Made by a program: the position numbers and the translations under genes
From: Limnoperna fortunei
Lineage: Eukaryota; Mollusca; Bivalvia; Mytilida; Modiolidae
NCBI GenBank assembly: GCA_944474755.1
Contig: OX104119.1
Location: 46,587,927 to 46,651,926, forward strand
Direction: 5' to 3'
Length of the DNA stretch: 64,000 nt
Shown: in pieces, positions 11,256-24,800 of the stretch
Position numbering within the stretch: position 1 is the stretch's first letter
Layout: each line of letters opens with the position of its first letter
Notes under the pieces: model-generated
What the model saw: only the letters and a program-made list of their open reading frames with translations
Told to the model about the DNA's origin: nothing
Databases searched by the model: none

Positions 11256-11613
11256 ATTTACGTCTAAAAAATTCAAGTCAATTGATAATCATTTTCTGTT
11301 TATTGTTGTTCCTCCTCCGGAAGTGACGTTCGCCTTCAACAAAATGTGTTTTCTCAATCACCGCTATAGTACATAGTTCATTGATAATAAATGATTCATG
11401 ATGAGTTAACGAGAAAATAGGAATTTTGATGACAAATTTATTCAAATGTTCCAAAATCAATAATTTATGACACTTCATTGTTTTTGCAATGTAATGTCAT
11501 ATTTGTTTTGAAATAAACTGATCGAAATCGAAAGTTAAATTATTGCGCTAAGTGTCGTTGGATTCTCGCAAATTCACGTGTGGACAGGTGCGTCCTGGGA
11601 CAGTTGACAAACA
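11256..11613. promoter_or_regulatory. Bidirectional promoter between BLOC1S1 and integrin alpha
   Basis: 358 bp separate the two divergent start codons. The region holds CCGGAAGTGACGT at 11317-11329, which combines an ETS/GABP-type core (CCGGAAGTG) with a CREB/ATF half site (TGACGT), and a CACGTG E-box at 11575-11580. It has more CpG than flanking introns. No TATA box is placed convincingly. ETS-driven divergent pairs are common for housekeeping genes; shared control is inferred from spacing. Confidence 0.65.
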
Positions 11614-11789
11614 ATGGCCGTCTGTCTAAATAAAGGCCTGCTAGTGATTTTCACGATAACTTGCGTTCATGGATATAACATAGACACTAAAATACCGTTT
11701 GTTCGCAAAGGAGCTCCAAATAGTTATTTTGGATTCTCATTAGCTGAACATCAAATTACAAATGCTGTGAACGAAATTCAAGAAAATGT
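11614..11789 (+). CDS. Integrin alpha exon 1: signal peptide and mature N-terminus
   Basis: ATG in AACAATGG context. MAVCLNKGLLVIFTITCVHG is a signal peptide with likely cleavage before YNID. The next residues include the typical SYFGFSLAEH start of blade 1. Donor GTAAGT after two bases of a codon. No in-frame upstream ATG competes. Confidence 0.93.
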
Positions 11790-14700
11790 GTAAGTATCCC
11801 CCCTTTTTGTGCCTTGTATTAATGAATTTAAAAAATGTCACACATGGTTAAATATGTAATAGAGGGCATGCTCATTGATATTACCCTGCTTTAACCAAAA
11901 TCAAGTCTGTTTGTGTTGCTCTATAATACTAGCATTATTACAAAATAAAATTGTCTTCAATAATAAATGTAACTAAAAAAAAAAATAAAATATACAAATA
12001 AAAAAAAATATCTTGTAAATAATATATGACATTTGCATTATGTCTTTTTGGTTAGCTTTTTTTTATATAAAGGCATGTAAATTAATTTATTTATAGAGAC
12101 TCATTACCATTTTAAACTTAGTTCACTTTATTAGCCGTTAAACTGACATTGATAATACACGGACTAGTTCAGAGGTCTTGTTTACTCTGGTAATAAGACC
12201 TCTTAATCAGTCGTTGGATATAAAATATTCATCAGTTCTGATTAAACAGAAATTGACAAGCGTGTAATGTACAAAACTGGCATTACTATTGTACTTATTT
12301 AAAATAAGTTTATATTGATTTTATAACAATATTTTGCAACACATGTTATTTTACCCACTGTGAAAAATATACTTTTAATTAAATGCATATGCACAAAATA
12401 AATCACTTTTCTGGAATGATAAAAATGTTTTGTTATATCACTGTGAATTTGTGTTAGGAGATGTGATTGTATGGGAAAATTTTCAGAATGCAATAACATG
12501 TGCTGCTAATTACCACAAAAAATAGTTTTTTTGACTAAATGTCAAAGAAAAGTATTAACATTTGATATGCAGAATCTAGTTTTATGTCACATTACACAGA
12601 CTGATATTATTGCATGCAAATGTATAATACACTTAAATGTGTGTTATTATTATGTTTAATTAAGAATTTAAAGTTCATAGGACATTATTCAGGTGCACTA
12701 CACACTGATAATGTTTGAAGACGGTCAGACTACCTGTACAAGTCTAACATAATTTTATTATGAGTGAAGTTATTTATCTTAAGTAGGATTGTATTAAGCA
12801 TCCCATACATTTTTTAAATACTATATCATATCATAAAGTTCTTCAGTCACACTTCAGTAATTGTATCTTTAAGTTACACTTATATATAATACACTTCATC
12901 TTAAGGTTTAAACCGATAGCTTCCTTTTCGTCCTATTCAACATAATACATTTTTCAATAGCAATTTTATATCTCAGTAGGTGTTGTGAAAATCTGAATTC
13001 ATGTGTGTGTTGTAAAAAGAAGGTGAAACTTAGTTGTTTTATTGCATTTATTTTCAATACTGATTTGATTTCACACATGAAGCATGTTATAACATATCCT
13101 TTATTTAAACAAAAAAGCATATTTAGTCAAAATGACTATTCACAATATGGTCCTGTATTTATCTTCATAATTAACAACATAAAGTATATATAAAAATACT
13201 AATTCACTACATAGATTACAACATACATTGTAGCATAAAACATGTTTTTTTTAATACATGCTGTATGTGAGTTATAGATCATACAAAAACTTGTTAAATA
13301 TAATATTGTTTCATGCAAAATTTCTATACTTTCAATGATTAAAAATATTTTAAAAAAAATTAATTTACTTTTGAACATACATACAAATGTATGGAGCAAG
13401 AGATCTCTTTACATAAACATGATAAAATAGGGATATTATTTCATAATCTTTGTGGAAATAAAATTTAATTATATTTGTAATTCCTAAAACCTTTGTAACT
13501 GACATGTGCTATTACGAAAATAAGTTCCAGGTGAAATATATAATTTGTGATAAAAGAACTTTATTATGTTGATAACATACATATATGCATATATCTATAA
13601 TTTTGTTTATTATTCAGTTAACATATATTTGATGTCTTTGTAAACAGCAGATTGCAGTTATTACCTATTGGAATATACATGTACAGTAAAATGTATACAT
13701 GAAAATTAAAACATACTTTTTCAAACTGTCCTTATACATGTAGTTAAGCAGCTTACCACTTAGACCTTTTAAACCATGCCTTTGACATTGATTCAGATTT
13801 ATATCAAATACAGAAAAAAAAGTCACAAATCAAGAATGCAGTAGCCACCAAAAATGTGTTCGTAAAATTTTGGGTGTGGCAAATTTTTTTTGTGATTGTG
13901 GGAAGGGCAAACTAACTTCAAGTTTTTAAGAGCCAACAGGGGCTCTGGTTGTGGAAGGTTGTAATAGCAAACTCCACTCGAGCTTTAGGGAACCATGAAT
14001 ATTTGTTGTCCCAATGTTTAAAGTAAATTCTTGCATGATAAGTATACAAGTCTTGAAAGTAAACAATAATTATTGATGCAGAAAGTCTAATTTACATTTT
14101 GTCTAGGGGGAGTACAATAAAGTTAATATAACTACACCACAAATTATCTGTTTCACGCTTGATTGATCAAGTGAATGGTCTTTTTCAATGCAACATTTAA
14201 TAAACAATTTATTCTTTATATTATACATACTTGATAGAGTCACAGGTCAAACATAGGTGTCTGATAAAAAATTATCTGCATTCTTTGATACATGTATGTC
14301 TGGTGGATATACATGTACCAGATTGTATATGGTACATTTATTTAACTTTGCACTGGTTGTCCATTTACATTGTTCATGTAAAATGTGATAAGACTAGTAA
14401 TGAGAAGTAAAATGTTACATGAACTTGTAAATGTTGATATTTGTACCAGTACATAAATGATTATGACTTGAATACAGTTACATGTACCAACATGTGTGTA
14501 TTCCAACCAAGATCTGTATTATGACAGCTACAATTCTTTACTTGTAGAAATGTTTCAACTCAAGTCTTACAATGTACTTTTAGCTCACTCATTTCTAAAA
14601 ACTGTTCAATTTGAAATAGCACACTATTGCAATCCTTAAAGCAGTTGGGTACTGATGGGATAAAAAACATACTGGCCATGGATATTTTATGTTTGCTTGA

Positions 14701-15800
14701 AATATTAACAAATCTTAGCTTTCTCTCTAAAAAAAGTAAACAAAAAGTTTGTACAAAATTATTTAGTAATTAAAACATCCTTAAGGGTCTTTAATTTCAT
14801 GTAAATTCAAAAATGACCACCACAAGCAATATTTGGTTTTGATTGACTGAAACTAAAAAACGAGTCTGAATCTCTAAAACTAAAATGCCAGAAACTTGTA
14901 GATTACTGGGTAGAAATATGGTATGGAGTCCTTATTAAAAATGATTTAACATAAGTTTTTCTGTCATTTTACTGTACAGTCCTCAGTAATTATTTGGTTA
15001 ATGAAGACCTTAGATCTTTGGTGTCTCACTGTGCAGCTTGTACAATATGTATCTTGTTCTGATGATGTGATTCACAGTGTTATAAGTTTAGTATTAGATA
15101 TGTACATGTATAGCCTGTTAACCCTGGGGTTTTGGTTCGAGACTCATTGCAGGCAGGGTGTACTTGACTCCAGTCTCAACTTTCAACATCCCCTACACCA
15201 AAAAAATCAAACTTCAACAAAAATCTATACTTAACCCCCTTATTTAAGTGCGCTTAAAAAGGGGGTCTATAATTTTAGTAGTATAGATGATAAACATTTT
15301 GGTAAATTTCTGAGAGACAAAGACCCCAAATTTATGCAAAGCAACCCATCCCTGTCATATTAACCTACAGTTGTGTTCCTTATATTGCTATCATAAAGGT
15401 AACCACCAGAATCAATACCACGGGTTCCAAAAATCTGTCTTTCTAGTAAATATGTATATTTATTCATGTGTACATGCACATATATTTTCAATTTTAAATT
15501 TTATTGAAATTTGAAAAATATCAATAAAACAGAAGCAAAAATACTTTTCACAACAGATTTCCCAAAAGATATATCTGAAAAACAATTATTAAAGCAAATT
15601 GTTTTATACACAAAAGATATGGTTTTGAAAAAATACATTTTCTTCAAATCATACTCAGTTACTCAGGATGTTATTTGTAAAGTTTCTGAAATTTTGAATA
15701 ATCCCTTGTATTGCAGTGATAGTGTAGATGTACAAGTTTTTAGCTCACCTGACCCGAAGGGTCATGTGAGCTATTGCCATCACTTGGCGGCCGTCGTCGT

Positions 15801-15831
<31 letters not shown>

Positions 15832-18800
15832 TAACTTTTCTTCAAAAATCTTCTCCTCCAAAACCACTGAAGGGATTGCTTTGAAACTTTGCATACATCA
15901 TCAGTAAAATGCCCTCTACCAAGTTTGCCCAAATCATGGCCTCAGACCAACCAACATGGCCGCCATGGCTAAAAATAGAACAGAGGGGTCAAAATACAGT
16001 TTTTTGCTTATAGTTCAAAAAGTATAACAGATACAGGAAAACCGAAGAGACTTTCCTTCTTCAGCATCTAAAGCTCTACAAAACACTCCATTGGGTCAAA
16101 GTTGTATGATGACTCCTTGTAGGAGTTATTGCCCTTTAATTGTCAAAATTGATGATTTTTGCCATTTTTGCCTAAAAATCTTGAAAATTATTAGAACTAG
16201 AGAAAAAGTTAGCATTGCTTAATTGTTCTGCTCTATGAGGGCTACAAAAATGACTTAAGGGTCAAGATTGTCTGATTAACCGTTTAAGAGTTATTCCCCT
16301 TGAACTGTTTTTTTTAATTGGTTTTAATTGATTTTTTAAAATCTTCTCCTCTGAAACAACTGAAAGTACTGCTTTGAAACTTTGTACACATCATCTGTCA
16401 AATGTCCTCAACCAAGTTTGCACCTACCATGGCTGCAGATTAACCAACATGGCCACAATGGCTAAAAATAGGATGGGGGGGGGGGCGGTAAAATACAGTT
16501 TTTGGCTTATATTTAAAAAAGTGTAACAGATACAGGAAAACCGAAGAGACATGCCTTCATCTGCATCAAAAGCTCTACGAAACACTCCATTGGGTTGAAG
16601 TTGTATGATGACTCCTTATAGGAGTTATTGCCCTTTAATTGTCGAAATTTATTATTTTTGACATTTTTGCCTCAAAATCTTGAAAATTATTAGAACTAGA
16701 GAAAAAGTTAGCATTGCTTAATTGTTCTGCTCTATGAGGGCTACAAAAATGACTTAAGGGTCAAGATTGTCTGATTAACCGTTTAAGAGTTATTCCCCTT
16801 GAACTGTTTTTTTTAATCGGTTTTAATTGATTTTTTAAAATCTTCTCCTCTGAAACAACTGAAAGTACTGCTTTGAAACTTTGTACACATCATCTGTCAA
16901 ATGTCCTCAACCAAGTTTGCACCTACCATGGCTGCAGATTAACCAACATGGCCACCATGGCTAAAAATAGGATGGGGGGGGGGGGCAGTAAAATACAGTT
17001 TTTGGCTTATATTTAAAAAATTGTAACAGATACAGGAAAACCGAAGAGACATGCCTTCATCTGCATCAAAAGCTCTACGAAACACTCCATTGGGTTGAAG
17101 TTGTATGATGACTCCTTATAGGAGTTATTGCCCTTTAATTGTCGAAATTGATTATTTTTGACATTTTTGCCTCAAAATCTTGAAAATTATTAGAACTAGA
17201 GAAAAAGTTAGCATTGCTTAATTGTTCTGCTCTATGAGGGCTACAAAAATGACTTAAGGGTCAAGATTGTCTGATTAACCGTTTAAGAGTTATTCCCCTT
17301 GAACTGTTTTTTTTAATCGGTTTTAATTGATTTTTTAAAATCTTCTCCTCTGAAACAACTGAAAGTACTGCTTTGAAACTTTGTACACATCATCTGTCAA
17401 ATGTCCTCAACCAAGTTTGCACCTACCATGGCTGCAGATTAACCAACATGGCCACCATGGCTAAAAATAGGATGGGGGGGGGGGGGGGGGCAGTAAAATA
17501 CAGTTTTTGGCTTATATTTAAAAAAGTGTAACAGATACAGGAAAACCGAAGAGACATGCCTTCATCTGCATCAAAAGCTCTACGAAACACTTCATTGGGT
17601 TGAAGTTGTATGATGACTCCTTATAGGAGTTATTGCCCTTTAATTGTCGAAATTGATTATTTTTGACATGTTTGCCTCAAAATCTTGAAAATTATTAGAA
17701 CTAGAGAAAAAGTTAGCATTGCGTAATTGTTCTGCTCTATGAGGGCTACAAAAATGACTTTAGGGTCAAGATTGTCTGATGAACCGTTTAGGAATTATTC
17801 TCCTTGAACATTTTTTTAATCAATTTTACTTGATTTTAAAAAATCTTCTCCTCTTAAACCAATGAAAGGACTGCTTTGAAACATTGCACACATCATCTTT
17901 AGGATGTCCTCTACCAAAATTGTGCAAATCATGACACCTGACTACCTACATAGCTACACTGGATTAAAATAGAAAAAATGAAAAAAGGGGGGGGGGGGGG
18001 GTTGAGAGAGTTTTCGACTGATAGTTAAAAAAGTATAACAGGTACAGCAAATTTGAAGTGAACCTACCTTCTCCCTCTAACCATCAAAAGATCCTCCTTA
18101 TAGGAGTTATTTCCCTTAAAAGGTCAAAATTAATGATTTTTGCAGAAGTGTTGGGCAATTCCTTATAGCAAAGAAAAGCTGGATAAAAAAGGGTTGTTTG
18201 GTTTCAGGTTCAGGTGAGCGATACAGGCTCCTGGGAGCCTCTAGTTGAATAATCTTGTTATATTTTTCAATGAAATCAACTTTAAATCGTATTACCCACC
18301 ATATTTTGCTTGTTATATATATATATAATATATATAGTTATCTCCCCTTATTGAACTTTAAAATTTACAAAAATCTTGTAATTTATCTGAAAAAAGTTTG
18401 TAGGCTGTAAAGTTTGCTTCTGCTTCTTCTTGTTTATGGTCTATCAAGTAATTTGTTAACACAAATAAACATAAATTTATAAATTTGAAAGTTATGTTTC
18501 TTCTACTTAATTTAATTAAGCGAATGATGTTTTTTTTATGTAATTTGTTCTTTTCATGTACAGAGTACATGTTAACAACAAGCCATATGATATGAATTTA
18601 TTGTTTAAAACAACAACTTATATTGAAGAACATTCATAAAAACTTCAATAAGAAACCATTCCAAGACGGATAATCTACCCTAACCTCATACATTGTAAAT
18701 AACATTCTAATTTGACAGCCCATGATCCTAAACACCAGGTGAGCAAGATGTAGCACTGTTACCAGGAAAACTGTTAAGAATGGAAAATCACAGTTGCTGT

Positions 18801-21800
18801 GAAGTAGATTTTAATTCTCTTTATCTTCCTTGTTGTCAGGCTGTACATGTACTTGCGTGCGTTTGGTTTTTACATGGTGACATTAAATATGTACATAACA
18901 TGTACATGACAAAGGTTCTCACCTCGGTTCTCCAGCTGTCTCCTGGATATAACCTCCGTCTTCCTGGAAATAACCTCTGTGTCATGATATACAGTAGCTG
19001 AAAAATTGCTGACATTGGCATAAAATCTCATTCACTGCAGAAACTCGTTAATTATACCCCCCGCTTGAAAAGCGGGGGGTATATAGTGTTCATGGTGTCC
19101 GTCCTTCCGTCCGTCCTTCCGTCCGTCTGTCCGTTACACTTTCTATTATTTGCAACTCCTCCTACACCACTGAAAGGAATTTGATGAAACTTACACAGAA
19201 TCTTTGTCTCATAGTGCCATTGTGCAGGAGATATTTAACATTTTGATCGGAATGATATTTGGGGTTTCCCATAGAAAAACATGGACTTTGTCATTGACCT
19301 AAGGGGGTCCCTATCTCTTATGTGCAACTCCTCCTACACCACTGAATGGAATTTAATGAAACTTACACAGAATGCTTGTCACATAGTGCCATTGTGCAGG
19401 AGATATTAAACATTTTGATCGGATCGATATTTGGGGTTTCCCATAGAAAAACATGGACATTGTCATTGACCTAAGGGGGGCCTCATCTCTTATGTGCAAC
19501 TCCTCCTACACCACTGAATGGAATTTAAAGAAACTTACACAGCATCCTTGTCACATAGTGCCATTGTGCAGGAGATATTAAACATTTTGATCGGATCGAT
19601 ATTTGGGGTTTCCCATAGAAAAACATGGACATTGTCATTGACCTAAGGGGGTCCTCTTGTCTTATGTGCAACTCCTCCTACACCACTGAATGGAATTTGT
19701 TGAAACTTACACAGAATCCTTGTCACATAGTGCCATTGTGCAGGAGATATTTATTATTTTGATCGGAATGATATTTGGGGTTTCCCATAGAACAACATGG
19801 ACTGTCATTGACAAAAGGGGATACCCATTTCTTATGTGCGACTCCTCCTACACCACTAAATGGAATTTGATGAAACTTACACAGAATGTTGTCACATATT
19901 GCCACTGTGCACTAGATATATAACATTTCGATTGGAATGATATTTGGGGTTTCCCATAGAAAAACATGGACTTTGTCATGGACATAAGGGATACCCATCT
20001 CTTATGTGCAACTCATTCCTACACCACTGAATGGAATTTGTTGAAACTTACACAGAATCCATGTCACATAGTGCCATTGTGCAGGAGATATTTAACATTT
20101 TGATCAGAATGATATTTGGGGTTTCCCATAGAAAAACATGGAGTTTGTAATGGACATAATGGGATACCCATCTTTTATTTACAATTCCTCCTACACCACT
20201 GAATGGAATTTGTTGAAACTTATACAGAATTTTGGTCACATATTGCCATTGTGCATTGGATATTAAACATTTTTATCAGAATATTATTGGAGGTTTGCCA
20301 TAGAAAAACATGGACTTTGTCATTGACATAGGGGATGCCATTCTTTGGGGGATTGGGGAGGGTTACATGTATTATCTGCAATTTCGCATTCACGTTTAAC
20401 TAGATAAAGTTTCAATTTCATAATTAAGAACACCTGAATTTTCAAAGTAATTGTGAAGCGGGGGGTATCAATGGTGAGCATTGCTCACTGGTGTTTTTAC
20501 TCTAGTTCATAGCTGTAGTTTACATCAGTGAAAAAGTTTGACATATTGTATAATTCCAGTCATAATGTCTATTTCTGGACATAAAAAAAAACAGAAGGGC
20601 TTTCTCAGTTACATGTTATAGTCCTCAAACTTGTATTAATTTACAATAGTAATACCCCCGCTTCGAAGAAGAGGTGGGTCTATACTAGTTTACTCCCGTC
20701 CGTCCTTCCGTCTGCAACACAACTTTCGTAACAGTTTTCTCATCAACTACTTATCACAACTTGAAATTTTAATTTAATTATGTGAATAGTGGGGGTATAC
20801 TGAGTGAGCATTAGCTCACTGGTTACTATTTTGAGATTTTTTGGAGTAATTGAATAAAGAATTTAACCAACATCATATACTTTTTTTGGACTACAAGAAA
20901 AAAAGAGAACCCCATATAGACTGGCAAAATAAATTTTTTTGCTATTAGAGGGAGTCATCTTTCTTATCAACATTTCCCACTAGTATACTAGCCACATGTA
21001 CAAAAGCCTTTGTACACATGTGGATAGTATAGGAAATGTTGATAATAAGGATGTATCGCTCTAATAGCAAAAAAAAATTAAAAGGGACTTGTGGCAAGTC
21101 TACACCATATGCTGTACAACTGTACATGTATATCATGCATACATGTACTTGTGTATTTCATAATCTGCAGAACATAATTGTGTAGTGACCATCCTAACAT
21201 GTAAATGGACTTGAAAAAACATGTACACATGTAGGTGTTAAGGACTTGAAAAAGCGTAGGTGTTATTGTTATTTTCACTAAAGGCTTGTCAGAAATACAT
21301 GTACAAAGTAAATAATGTTCGTGTATAGAATTCAAGTGTAATTTACTTATTACACGGGTAGAAGCTACATGTACAATGTATACAATCGGTGTCATCAGGT
21401 CATAGGAATAGGAAACAAATAGTTGATAACTCCAATTGTAGTGTGGTTTTTTGCACGTTTTTTACTTATTTTATTTGAGGCAATCCATATAAAATTATTA
21501 GTTTACATTTTCCTTTACTAGCTCACCAAATAAGGTCTTTCCAAACAAATTTTTGTGTTTTTTGAAGATTTTTTGTTTCTGTTAATCATATTTTGTGTAA
21601 TACTACATGTAATGTAGGGCTAATTTATATTCAGTGTTATTCTCAGCACAAGGAAATATTTATTATGAATGGTAACATGTAGAATTCGTGTTACATCAAC
21701 TAAACTTCCTGCCATTCCCAAAGGTCAGAGTTTTCAGAGTACATTTACTCCAGATTCTTCTTGGAATAAAAAATGGACACCATAATAAAGCTGAAAAACT

Positions 21801-24800
21801 GCTGAAAAGTATGGTTAAAACACATTTAAAGATATACTGAAGTTGTGTGTCTGCTATTATGCAATTTATGGGATAGTTCATTTTTCCCATTTCCCATTTT
21901 TCATCAAATTTTACATTACCTTTTGAGTGATCAATTTCTTCTAAACTTTATTTTAATTTCTACCAACTACATTTTAAACCATTCTATATTTCTTTTATAA
22001 GGAGATTTGGTTTGCAACCAGGCTATTTAAGATTTTTAAAATTTTCTCCTAGAGTAAAAATAAAATGCACCTAGCCTCATTATTGTTTAAGGTCATTTTT
22101 GACCGTCATGGACAGTAAGTTTGTGCCATTTCTTTTGATGACCTGGTATCCAGATCCAACATCTGGGGAGGGATACAAATTCCGCAGAACCAAAAAAGTT
22201 GGATCCAGTAATCACTGAGAAAAATTCTCTGTGATAACTGGATTACATTTTTTAAACCCACCAATCCCCTTAGTTGTTGCCAGTGGTAGGCTGCAGATCT
22301 TGGACTGGATACTCAGTGTCTCTGATTGATACCTGCGTCATAATGCAGGTTAAATACTGATTAAAATAAAAGCACATTTTAATTTTCTGATGAAACTGAC
22401 CATAGATGCAATATACGACTTTTAGATGAGATGCCATATATGTATTATAGGCCTAATGAAATCTAGTTTTAAAAACCATGACAACAATTTGCAATAAATC
22501 AATTATAAAAAAAATTTCATTCATAATTGCCACTAAACTCTAATATAAATCTTTGAGTTGTATTAGTCACATTCTAATATGATGTGTCTAAAGCGCTTTG
22601 TGTCCACACCAGGTGTAAAATGAGTATACATGTAGTCCTAATCAAACGTCATAAGCAATCAATACTCTTTATGGCGACGTCATAGTAAGAATTTTCACAT
22701 ATTTTAATGACGTCACAGTAAAGTTTGTGTTCTAAATAGCAGACAAGTCCTGCAACTCAAAGGTTACATTGTTTAAAAAAGTTGATATATGTCTTTTAAT
22801 TTAAATCAAAATATTTTATTAGGGCATGAATATCTACTGATTTACCAGGGGTTTGGGTATGCCACATAAAATATTGGACATATATGTATATATTTGTTCC
22901 CCAGTGAATTATTTCTTAATTATTTACTATAGACAAAAGTATTTTCATGAGAACCTATTGTGTTTTTTGCTCATCAGCTGGGAACAATACCCAATTGTTT
23001 TTAAACAATCTGGGCTGTTTATCTACCTAATTGAAATACCATCTCCAACTGATATAGAGAAGATATTTCATTTCCTCTTCCATAACTGTTAAATTGTTTT
23101 TGGAAAAACATTCCCATTCAGTCAATACTTGTAAAAGGAAGACTTTCATAGTCTAATTTTATTTTTGAATAATTCATGCTAGTTTTCCATTTCAAGGATG
23201 ATTCATTTGATTTAAATAATTTTGTAGTGTCAGTGACCTGTTTTCTGGTCTTATTTTTGAAGTGTGTACTTTATGGTACACATATTTATTTAACTTTATG
23301 TAAACAAGGGTAAATTTATGTAAATACAGGTTTATAAACACCTCTTTTACTGATGTAGATGCAAAATATATCAGAAGTTATAAATGGCCAGTTGAAAATT
23401 GTATTTAAGGATTAACTACAAAAAGTATTTTCTCCATCGAGGGGTAACACAATTTCTGTTTTGCACATTGTATAATTTGCTACAGATGCTATGTATAAAT
23501 GTGCAAAATGGGGAATTTTGTTATCCCTCGATGGAGAAAATATTACTCAGATTATACTAGTACAATGTGCAAAACAGAAATTTTGTTATCCCTCGATGGA
23601 GAAAATATTATACGGATTATAATAGTACAATGTGCAAAACAGATATTTTGTTATCCTTCGATGGAGAAAATACGTTATGTAGTTAATACTTCACAGAATA
23701 GAATAAACTCAACAATTTTATATTTTTAATAGGACATTTTTCTCCGGGTACTCCGGCTTCCTCCCCCAATAAAAACTGGACGCCATGATATAGCTGAAAA
23801 ATTGCTGAAAGTGGCATTAAACACCATCAAACAAACAAACAAACAAACAAAAAAGAAATAAACAAAAAACTGTTAGTTTCCAGCAGAGTAATATAAGACG
23901 TCAAAGGTTCGTGTCAAGATCTCCATGACAATATTTTTTTCCATCCTCTGATAGAAAATATTTTCAAACCAATCAAAAGTCAGTTTTCTTGCACAAGTTA
24001 TTTATTTAAAGTAAAAAAAAATTAGAAAAATTCGAAAAATTCACTGATTTGTCATATTTTCATAAAACCTACAATTTGCTTGTTAAAAATAATTTAACTT
24101 CTTTGTTATCACAAATGTGAAATGAGGCAAAAAAAAAGAAGAAAATAATAAGCAGAAAGATAACATTGTAGATTTTGCCTGACAATCAAATATGTCTTAT
24201 TCCTTCATTAAAATATCAATCTTAAGTATTTTAAGACATTGACCTACAGCTAGCCAATGGTTTTCCGACCAGGTGCGTTAATTACCCATTACAGATTTCA
24301 CAAATGATTAACTGCTATAAGGCTCTATAGATCAACAAGATAAAGCAATATTTTTCTAATAAATTGATATTATCAGTATTTGTAACTTTCACCCATGCTC
24401 AGTGATAACTGCTGTAGATAACAATACAATGGGTGCACCTCTGGCTGATAAATAAAATAATAAAGTGTTTGTGGTGTAGTGCAGACTGTGAGAAATTTAG
24501 TCATGATGCAATAATTGATAGCCAATTTAATAAATTATGAAATAAACAAGATTGAAAGATAAATGTTAAGGACGCCATGTTCTGCAGTTTTGAAATGAAG
24601 AATCAATGTCATGGACTGTTTGTCACTTACATGTATTTTTATTATTCCTTGTTAAAAATTTTTCTTTTTATTTGATAAACACGTATTATTCATGCACAAA
24701 ATTCCAATGACATTTACAAATAATGTATTTGGATAGTATACAATCAATTCCATATGAATGAGATATATGTTCTTGATAAATAAGAACAATATTTCTTAAG

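Noticed and set aside
24421..24455. Alternative integrin LVGAP exon (MGAPLADK)
   Set aside because: Hits a stop at once, lacks cysteines and splice phase; exon 2 at 26773 fits fully.
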